Shown: in pieces, positions 5,607-12,277 of the stretch
Position numbering within the stretch: the first letter of the stretch is position 1
How the letters are laid out: every line of letters starts with the position of its first letter
NCBI GenBank assembly: GCA_900128585.1
Contig: LT642695.1
Coordinates: 1 to 12,277 of the forward strand
Origin: Stramenopiles sp. TOSAG23-3
Taxonomy: Eukaryota; Sar
DNA length: 12,277 bases
Direction of reading: 5' to 3'
Position numbers and translations under genes: made by a program
Notes under the pieces: model-generated
Seen by the model: only the letters and a program-made list of their open reading frames with translations
Told to the model about the DNA's origin: nothing
Database searches by the model: none

Positions 5607-8600
5607 TTATCCAAACAAGTAGTTGTCGAGACTTTCCCCTCCACTGAGGGACTCTAGCTCAGCCTTTACTTGGCGAGCAAGCTGTTCGACATCTTCGTTT
5701 TGATCCTCCAACAATTCTGCAAGGAACGAAATGGTCTCTGGTAACATAATGAGGTACTCTTCCCCAACTTCTTCGAAGCAGACTTTTATGGTCCGCAGGG
5801 AATGGTAGCGGACAATACTCTTCTCTTCGCGGGTTTTCAAGCATACTCTATGGTGAATGCCCTTCCACAATTCGTCGTTTCCGGCAGCCAAGGCGAAGTT
5901 TGCGATGCATGGAGTCACATGCTCTGACATCAGCATGCTGTAGTCACCCTCGTTTCGTTTTTTGTCAATCTCGTAGCACGACAAGAGCCCCACAAGGCCA
6001 TCAACTGAGGCGTTGAATCGGGCTTGGGTGATGAATTTTTCATGCCCTTCCACCTGAACCGAAGAAGCTGCTGCATCGTAAAGAAAGCATTTCGTCAGAG
6101 TAGACAGGACGTATTTCAACGATTGCACGTGCCACTCCACCTCTTCTCTTGTTTTTTTCACGCTCTTGCGTTTCATGATGGTCTCGAACGACCTGAGCTC
6201 GTCCATGGCCATTTCAAACACATAGGACAAAAATGGTATAAAAATTGATTTCAGATGGTCTGCCAGTTTCTCGCACATGTGGAACAGAAGTACTATTCGA
6301 GAGCGCATAATGCTTTCGTTGTTTTCGGCGGGGCCCTCATGCACAAACTCTTTGGTCTTGAAGAACAACGGTCGCGTTCGCTTTTCGTTCAATTTCAACA
6401 CAAGATTTACAAACGAGGAGAGCAAGGATTCCCTGTACGCCACGGACTCCTCTGCCCCAAGCAGATCGTGGCTGGCGAAGGCTTGCAAATACAGCTTGAA
6501 CACTTGCAAATGAAACTGTTTAATTTGCGGTTTCGACATAGTATTTACATGAAGGGCAAGCATGTCGAAGAAGCGGCACTCGTTCACGGGAAGTTTGAGC
6601 AAAGGAAAAACGTTGTAAAATTCCGGAAGCAAAATTCGAGGCTCGATCGACGTGGCGATGCTGTCGACAAGCTCGCCGCAGCATTCGGACAGCCCGGCCA
6701 TTACTTCTACGCCACTCTCCTGGCGAGTTAACAGGAACGAGAGAGTTTTGCTAATATATGGAGAGATGAACTTTGGAAGGGTTTGAACCACCTTATTCAA
6801 AGCTTTCAATGAAATTTCAAGGGTGTCCCGCCTGGCGTCGGTCAGCCCAGCTATCTCGGGTCCCGACAGGCCTGTGAACGGCTCAATCGAGTCCAGCAGC
6901 GAATTCATCAAAGGCGTAAGGATAGGAAGCATGGACACGCCGAACACTGTGCACATCTTCGCAAGGCTCAGTTGCACCCCACTCCGCAGCCCAGCCGTCC
7001 TTTTGCAGACTTTTGTTCCTAGCATATTTCCCAATAGGGCCGAAAAAGGTTTGAAGCTTTGCGGGTGCTTTTCTCCAAATGCGCCAACAAGAATATCGAG
7101 GGCGTATATGGAAATTTGAATGTCCTGAACTTCGAATTTGCTTTTTTCCTGCAAGTATTGTGGTATGTCTTCCAGCATGTCCAGAAACGCTAGCTCCTCG
7201 GACTCGTCAAACGAGTCCTGCTCGTCTTCAATTTTCTCCGCTAGCAGCGACAGCGCATTTCTTCGTATAAGCAACGCGTCGTGTCGAAGCAATGCTGTTA
7301 TCACCGCCAAAAAGCTTGGCGTGGTCAGGGCCGCATTGATTTTTGCCAGAACGGCATATACGTCTGCACTCATGGCATCCCATGTTGATCCTTCCCCTTG
7401 GGTTTCATTGTCGGACTTTTTGCACATGGACAGTTTGCGCATTAGCGTGATCAAATCTTGGCACGAGTTCATGAACGAGTCATCGATATGTTGTTCCACA
7501 TTACCACGCTTCTGTTTCGCGACTAGTCGGCGAAGGAATCCCTTCGAGGAAATGTGCCTTGACAAATACTGCAAGGCCATTTTAAAGTACGATCTAACAA
7601 CGCGTACATCGTTTTCTGTCGTCGAGAGCGGGGGAAAGAAAATTGAGGCCGTCTCCTCGTCGTCTTCCTCGACTTCCATATGATCAGAGCCGTCGTCCAG
7701 CAGTTGCTCCCGAGTCAAACCATTGGTAAGTTGCGCTACCAGGGCAGTCTGCTCTTCTACAGAAAAGCGATTGGCAAGTTCAATCCCAAACTCAATCGGG
7801 TCAAAGTCAGCATTTTCACCATTTGCACTTGCTTCCGCTAGAAGCAACGAAATAGTTGTTGCCAAGGCACCGTTTTTCATGATGGACACAACCATATAAA
7901 TAAGTCGCTGCCGACGGTGGGGGTGGATATCTTTGAGAGACTTCACAAACACCTTCAAGAGGCTTTGCAGCGTCAAATCATGCTCGTCCTGCACCTCTTT
8001 CACGGCATTCACGACGCTTTGAACAATTTTTTGCACGACGTGAAAAGTGTAGTTATCGTCGTGTTTCACTGCAGATTCTCCCATGAACGTAAATACTGGC
8101 ACCAGGGATTTTAAGACGGCTTTGGGGGTCTCTTTTGCAACGTGTGCGAGCAACAGCAGGCCAGAGTTTCTTGTCTGGCTGCTACGTGTCTCTTGAATGC
8201 ATCGAACAATGGTTTGAACATCGCTTTCATCAAAATGTTGTTTGCCCTGAGACTTCGTTTTTCTTTTCTTCGTCCGAGAACCTTGCACCTTCGTCGATGG
8301 CACGTTGTTTTCCAGCAGCGCTCGTGCAGCCTCCATTATCATGTGCATGCTGTATTCGACTAGCGTGTACTGGTCGTCGGCGTCTTCGCTTTTCTGGGCC
8401 AAAAAGGTGCGTAGAATGTCCATGAAAAGAGAGGCAATTTCCCTGCTCGTTTCCAAATCGCTCTTTACGTGACAAATTTCCGCGGTTGTGGTTACATTGG
8501 CGACCCACTCTTCGCTGTACAAATTTGCGGACAAATCTTCGGTCTTCGATATCTTTGCACGCTTTTTTCCTTTCTGCCTTCGTTCACCGCCAGCAGTTGG

Positions 8601-11600
8601 GAGCAATGCCCTGATTTTCTCCACAATTGACTCAGGGTTAAACGGCAAGACTTTGAGGCATGCTTGGACATGGTCCCGCCGCAAACCTTTCGGGCCTGCA
8701 GCCAGGATGCTGAAGATAATCTCAAAAACTTTATTTGCACCGTTTGAGGGCAAACCCTGGCAGAATGACGGCGTCACCAACGACAGAGCGTAATTCAACG
8801 GAATGCACGGGGCGTCGTAAACCCCGGCTTTCAGAATTGAGCAGAATGCATCCATGTGATCGTTCGTAAATTCTTCTACGTCTGAAAATTTGAAAAAATG
8901 ATCAGCGCAGATCTGAAAGGTCCGAATATGGTACTGGTTTTGGACTGCTTTCCCACTTCCATCTTTTGCCCCGAGCGAATCGATCAAATCTTCGAGCAAT
9001 TTTGCCCCATATGTAATTACCAGAGACGACGGTGCTTTCTGTAGCGACAGTACCATCATCATCGCATTTCTAGGCTCTTTTTCCAGCATATTTTCTGCCA
9101 CGTTGATGCACCATTGGCAGATGTTCTGTTCTTGGCTGCTTCCTAGCTGGCCATAAAATAATCGTTGGAGGCAACGTTCAATTCCAGTGTACTCTTCACA
9201 TATGTCACTCTTTGCGTCTTCGATGGCCGCAGCAACAGTCTTCAACACGCCCGCGTTTAGTTTTATCTCTGGCATGTACAGAACGTTGCCTGATCCGTAC
9301 ATTTTTGATTTTGCAGATACGTCGCTGAAGTGATCTACTAGAATTGCCTGGGCCAATGCGCGCACTTCTTTGCACTTTGATCGCATGAGCGCCAGCAAGG
9401 AGGGGAGCACTATCTGGAAGTCTACACTGGTCGGGCGCCTATTTCCCGGAGCAGCCTTCGTCGACTCCATGAACGAGTTTGCCAGCGACAAACACAAGCA
9501 CCGGAGTCGGTCGTCGTACGTCGCACCCTCATTCTCTGTAGGTTGCGCCAAAAGCAGCAAAAATTCGAGAGGCGATGCCCCAAAATGGTTTTCCATCATC
9601 GACTCAATGCATGCCCTTGCCTCTTCTTTCATAATATGCTCCTTTGACAGGGCAAACAAAAATACCGCCGTGACATAAATTTCATTGTTGTCGCTGAACT
9701 GGAGATCGCCTCGCGAAAACCGAAGTGCTGACGTGTGCAAATGCTCGGCAACTCCATGGTACCCCCCTTCGTCGAGTTCAAAGGCCGACAATGCTTCCGT
9801 CAGAAACTCTAGTTCAAAATCTTTCGTGTCACCGCCTCTATTAATGATCATTCGCACCAAACAGCGCGCGACGGTCAATTTCGGCACCCCTTTAAGACTA
9901 GAAAGGATCTCGTACACAAATACCTGCCCGTTCAGCGTCAGATCGAACGACTCGAACATTTGCAATGCCTTCAACAACTTTGTCGAGGTGGCTACAATAT
10001 TTTTGGCAAGTGTGCTCTGAAACGATTTCACATCTTCTTCCGATGTAATACGTGCCAGCAAAGGTTTGGTATCCTGTTTTTCCCCTTTTCCTCTCTTTGT
10101 ACCTGGACTCCTGCCGTACCAAAATGAAGCATTTTGATAAACTTTGCTCTGTAGCGCGATCAGGGCATTCTGGCACACCGGTCCCTTGCTCGGCAACGCT
10201 TCGTTATTTTCTAGTACGTTGTTCAATCCATGGATTGTCGGCAAAAAATTCAACAACATCCCAACGTGGCCACGCTCGTTTTTTGGCAGCGCGGCAATGA
10301 AGTCGCACCCCAAACATGCTACCAATTCCTGCAACACGTCGATGTGCTGTTTGCTACTGTACCGTTCAATCCCCCTGCCCAGTTGGCCCAAAACCGTTGA
10401 GGCCATCGATTCGCTGTTGCAAGGGGCATCGATCGCTTGAAGCAGCTTCGCTGCTTGCTTGACGACCACCGGCGATTCATCCTGGCCAATCCTTCGCGCT
10501 ACTGAGCTGTAGACAAACGCCGCCGCCTCTCCACTATTCCCATCCGGTGATTTCGAAATCGTTTCGAGGGCACCAATCGCGTTTAACCTTACCGACTGCA
10601 ACGAGTGCTCCAGGGCCAAAAAGAGGGTGGTGTCGCCGTTTGCCTTTCCGCCGCCACCCTCGCCTGCCTCGGTGCGAATTGGTCGGTGGCGCGAGGACGA
10701 AAATGTCTTCATGACGAAGTCAAACACCGGCTTTCTCTTGGACTCTTCTACCCCAGATAGTTGCTCTTCCATGACTGCATCAAAAACGTCCGAGTACCGT
10801 TTCGCAACAAAGGTGAGCGCTTTCTTCAAGTGCTCGTCGTTTTGAAACGACGGGGCCAGACCGGTTACCTGCTTGACTATTTGGCCGACGTGCTTTTCTG
10901 CCGGGAGTTCATTCACCAACGTGCACAACATTCGAAGTGCGTTGGTCGTATCGCCCGCCACTTGTGGGACCAGCCGATTCAAAAATGCCGAAAAGAACGC
11001 ATCGCCGTTTACTCCCGACTCGATCACCACTTTCAGGACTTGCACCAATTTGATCTCCATGGCCCGAAGCTTGGAGTAGGCCTTAGCAGGCATGGGCACG
11101 TGCACGTTCTGGGCCGCGGCAGACTGGTAAATGTGCACCAGGCACCGCACGGCCGGCTCGGGCTTGTCTTGGGGGGCGTAGACGGAGATCGTGGACACAA
11201 AATAGCTATACAGCTCTGGCGTCAGCCTCGTCCCGCTCTGGCAAAGCGATACAACTAGCATGTACCCCGCCATTTGAAAGTCCTGGACGGCATGGGATTT
11301 TAAGGCGGTGGTGATGTACGGAAGGACTCGGTTGAAAAAGCCTTTCAAAATGTCTGGGCTCCGTTTGCAGCGCTGCAACACCTCGATGAACAGGACCGTT
11401 GTAAACGTGACGACGGTCTGACAGCGGTGCTTTCCGTCCGCTACCGTTTGCGCCAGGTCGCAAAAGAAACTAACGAGCGAGAGATCGTCGCAGCAGCGGG
11501 TCACCAGCACGCTGCGCTCGATGAACGCGCCCGCCTGCTGCGCCCTCAGCAGGAACCTCCAGCGAGTGTCCTCGATCGCACATATCGCCAAGACGCGGGA

Positions 11601-12029
11601 AAATATTTTTGTCGAATGGAACGGGAGCACGCAGCCCATGAAATCGTCGACGTTGCGCTCGTGGATTTTAAACTGGCGAACAAGGTACTCGAACACTTTG
11701 TGGACCGGCTTCAGCAGGGCGAAGGGCGAGACCCGGGCCAGAAAGAGCCTTAGCGTTTTGTCCAAGTCCTCGTTGTATTCGTTCGTTTGAAGGTCCCGGT
11801 TGGTATTTTTTGCCGCTTTGCTGAAAAGCTTCGCCTCAAAGGTCGCCACCCTGGCGTCCAGGTCGCACAGCTCTTGGAAACCGTTCAGCCCCATCGTGTA
11901 TATAGAATCGGAGTCGATGTCGGCCGCATCGTCCGCAGAGAACAGAACGGACGCCCGCCCGCGCTTCACTTTATCCTTCGTCGATTCCCCCTTGCTCTGG
12001 AGAAGCTCAAGCTGTGCAAATATCGACAT
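5607..12029 (-). CDS. UTP10: UTP10/HEATR1, U3 snoRNP (small-subunit processome) HEAT-repeat protein
   Basis: A nucleolar scaffold of the t-UTP subcomplex, needed for pre-18S rRNA processing and linked in yeast and humans to Pol I transcription. The ATG at 12029 gives 2140 residues, close to human HEATR1; the frame runs on to a GTG at 12077, unlikely as a eukaryotic start. MSIFAQLELLQ at the ATG resembles UTP10 N-termini. Residues about 97-148 carry the family signature (SPFALLKPxHKxxEYLxRxFxIH, then LPFHxTxIF). The body is alpha-helical HEAT-like repeats. Residues about 1905-1937 hold the BP28CT-type LKSIFIPF block. The C-terminus (2086-2140) has the diagnostic LPETISFLAELLED and GESLDNYL ending. 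Lysine/arginine clusters at 1149-1162 and 1252-1259 could be nuclear or nucleolar signals, and 1445-1459 is acidic. No intron interrupts the frame. Confidence 0.93.
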   Translation of the reverse strand: MSIFAQLELLQSKGESTKDKVKRGRASVLFSADDAADIDSDSIYTMGLNGFQELCDLDARVATFEAKLFSKAAKNTNRDLQTNEYNEDLDKTLRLFLARVSPFALLKPVHKVFEYLVRQFKIHERNVDDFMGCVLPFHSTKIFSRVLAICAIEDTRWRFLLRAQQAGAFIERSVLVTRCCDDLSLVSFFCDLAQTVADGKHRCQTVVTFTTVLFIEVLQRCKRSPDILKGFFNRVLPYITTALKSHAVQDFQMAGYMLVVSLCQSGTRLTPELYSYFVSTISVYAPQDKPEPAVRCLVHIYQSAAAQNVHVPMPAKAYSKLRAMEIKLVQVLKVVIESGVNGDAFFSAFLNRLVPQVAGDTTNALRMLCTLVNELPAEKHVGQIVKQVTGLAPSFQNDEHLKKALTFVAKRYSDVFDAVMEEQLSGVEESKRKPVFDFVMKTFSSSRHRPIRTEAGEGGGGKANGDTTLFLALEHSLQSVRLNAIGALETISKSPDGNSGEAAAFVYSSVARRIGQDESPVVVKQAAKLLQAIDAPCNSESMASTVLGQLGRGIERYSSKQHIDVLQELVACLGCDFIAALPKNERGHVGMLLNFLPTIHGLNNVLENNEALPSKGPVCQNALIALQSKVYQNASFWYGRSPGTKRGKGEKQDTKPLLARITSEEDVKSFQSTLAKNIVATSTKLLKALQMFESFDLTLNGQVFVYEILSSLKGVPKLTVARCLVRMIINRGGDTKDFELEFLTEALSAFELDEGGYHGVAEHLHTSALRFSRGDLQFSDNNEIYVTAVFLFALSKEHIMKEEARACIESMMENHFGASPLEFLLLLAQPTENEGATYDDRLRCLCLSLANSFMESTKAAPGNRRPTSVDFQIVLPSLLALMRSKCKEVRALAQAILVDHFSDVSAKSKMYGSGNVLYMPEIKLNAGVLKTVAAAIEDAKSDICEEYTGIERCLQRLFYGQLGSSQEQNICQWCINVAENMLEKEPRNAMMMVLSLQKAPSSLVITYGAKLLEDLIDSLGAKDGSGKAVQNQYHIRTFQICADHFFKFSDVEEFTNDHMDAFCSILKAGVYDAPCIPLNYALSLVTPSFCQGLPSNGANKVFEIIFSILAAGPKGLRRDHVQACLKVLPFNPESIVEKIRALLPTAGGERRQKGKKRAKISKTEDLSANLYSEEWVANVTTTAEICHVKSDLETSREIASLFMDILRTFLAQKSEDADDQYTLVEYSMHMIMEAARALLENNVPSTKVQGSRTKKRKTKSQGKQHFDESDVQTIVRCIQETRSSQTRNSGLLLLAHVAKETPKAVLKSLVPVFTFMGESAVKHDDNYTFHVVQKIVQSVVNAVKEVQDEHDLTLQSLLKVFVKSLKDIHPHRRQRLIYMVVSIMKNGALATTISLLLAEASANGENADFDPIEFGIELANRFSVEEQTALVAQLTNGLTREQLLDDGSDHMEVEEDDEETASIFFPPLSTTENDVRVVRSYFKMALQYLSRHISSKGFLRRLVAKQKRGNVEQHIDDSFMNSCQDLITLMRKLSMCKKSDNETQGEGSTWDAMSADVYAVLAKINAALTTPSFLAVITALLRHDALLIRRNALSLLAEKIEDEQDSFDESEELAFLDMLEDIPQYLQEKSKFEVQDIQISIYALDILVGAFGEKHPQSFKPFSALLGNMLGTKVCKRTAGLRSGVQLSLAKMCTVFGVSMLPILTPLMNSLLDSIEPFTGLSGPEIAGLTDARRDTLEISLKALNKVVQTLPKFISPYISKTLSFLLTRQESGVEVMAGLSECCGELVDSIATSIEPRILLPEFYNVFPLLKLPVNECRFFDMLALHVNTMSKPQIKQFHLQVFKLYLQAFASHDLLGAEESVAYRESLLSSFVNLVLKLNEKRTRPLFFKTKEFVHEGPAENNESIMRSRIVLLFHMCEKLADHLKSIFIPFLSYVFEMAMDELRSFETIMKRKSVKKTREEVEWHVQSLKYVLSTLTKCFLYDAAASSVQVEGHEKFITQARFNASVDGLVGLLSCYEIDKKRNEGDYSMLMSEHVTPCIANFALAAGNDELWKGIHHRVCLKTREEKSIVRYHSLRTIKVCFEEVGEEYLIMLPETISFLAELLEDQNEDVEQLARQVKAELESLSGGESLDNYLFG

Positions 12030-12126
12030 TGTGGTGGTTGATGGCAATGCGTTGGTACAAACTTTTGCTTGTTTCACAGTGCAATGGACAAAACCTGTTA
12101 TTGTTGTTGACCACCTCCTTTTGTTC

Positions 12127-12134
12127 TTCTTATA
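12127..12134 (-). promoter_or_regulatory. TATA box of UTP10
   Basis: The minus strand reads CTTATAAGAAG. The first T of TATAAG (12134) is 105 bases before the A of the ATG at 12029, and no ATG lies between. The CTTATAA core is identical to that of the box at 2338-2344. Confidence 0.5.
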
Positions 12135-12219
12135 AGTGAATTAATCAATAGGTTCATAAATGAAGAAATAAAAACATACAAACCGTAATAGATGTTGGTT
12201 CAATCAACAATATATAGAA

Positions 12220-12271
12220 CGAAAGAAGAAGAGAAAAAAAGGAAAAAAGAAATGTGCGAAAAAAAAAAAAG
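12220..12271. repeat. Polypurine (A/G) tract with A12 run
   Basis: The plus strand is almost entirely A and G across this stretch, broken only near 12226 and 12253-12258, and ends in A12 (12259-12270). On the UTP10 coding strand it is T/C-rich and lies about 90 bp or more upstream of the TATA element. Poly(dA:dT) tracts commonly exclude nucleosomes at eukaryotic promoters; that role here is inferred. Confidence 0.5.
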
Positions 12272-12277
12272 TAACAA

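Larger units (their letters stand above)
12030..12277. other. UTP10 promoter and 5' leader region
   Basis: The region is AT-rich with strong strand bias. From the start codon outward it holds an ATG-free leader, the TATA element (12129-12134), an alternative TATATAT stretch near 12210-12217, then a purine tract (plus strand) from about 12220 that ends in twelve consecutive A residues (12259-12270). No gene is seen. The next gene upstream lies outside the window. Confidence 0.6.

Noticed and set aside
7138-7683. Plus-strand open frame of 181 codons inside UTP10
   Set aside because: It is antisense to a strongly conserved coding region. Its Ser-rich content is what the complement of Asp/Glu/Leu-rich codons gives, with no recognisable domain.
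10761-11258. Plus-strand open frame of 165 codons
   Set aside because: It is antisense to the N-terminal half of UTP10. The His/Arg-rich composition is typical of an antisense shadow, with no promoter-like context.
1-12277. CRISPR array, transposon, prophage or bacterial operon
   Set aside because: There is no spaced direct-repeat array, no transposase or integrase, no terminal inverted repeats and no ribosome binding sites. The gene families are eukaryotic.

Overview
The window looks like nuclear DNA from an intron-poor, gene-dense, probably unicellular eukaryote. The gene families support this: UTP10/HEATR1 (small-subunit processome), a six-transmembrane K+ channel with a cyclic-nucleotide-binding fold, and a secreted or Golgi-type cysteine-rich protein that resembles the LicD/fukutin group. 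None of these is a bacterial set. TATA-like boxes and A-rich, AT-biased spacers agree. All three genes read as single uninterrupted frames, including one of 6.4 kb. The lineage cannot be fixed from sequence alone. The channel's layout resembles protist channels (stramenopile-like is my best guess, low confidence).

Layout: all three genes lie head-to-tail on the minus strand. UTP10 comes first in transcription order (about 12029 to 5607), then the channel (4906 to 2651), then the duplicated-domain secretory protein (2241 to 4, with its stop at the very edge of the window). Spacers of about 700 bp (4907-5606) and 409 bp (2242-2650) are AT-rich and hold no convincing gene. The last 248 bp (12030-12277) are the UTP10 promoter region.

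The longest open frames of two genes begin at GTG (12077) and TTG (4954). For a eukaryote the first in-frame ATGs (12029 and 4906) are the sensible starts. With these starts, and the ATG at 2241, each gene has a TATA-like element at almost the same distance upstream (first T 105, 104 and 103 bases before the A of ATG). No upstream ATG lies between element and start. This mutually supports the three start choices and suggests a stereotyped core promoter with a 5' UTR of about 70 nt.

The genes show no shared pathway: ribosome biogenesis, ion transport, and glycan- or surface-related work. The most notable content is (i) a protein made of two copies of a ~300-residue cysteine-rich domain, in which the second copy has lost the acidic pair of the presumed active site, behind a stem of three exact-register 24-residue repeats; (ii) a CNBD-type K+ channel with an extra C-terminal coiled coil and membrane anchor and a divergent ligand pocket; (iii) the fixed TATA-to-ATG spacing; and (iv) a shared motif and a 9-bp hairpin downstream of stop codons.
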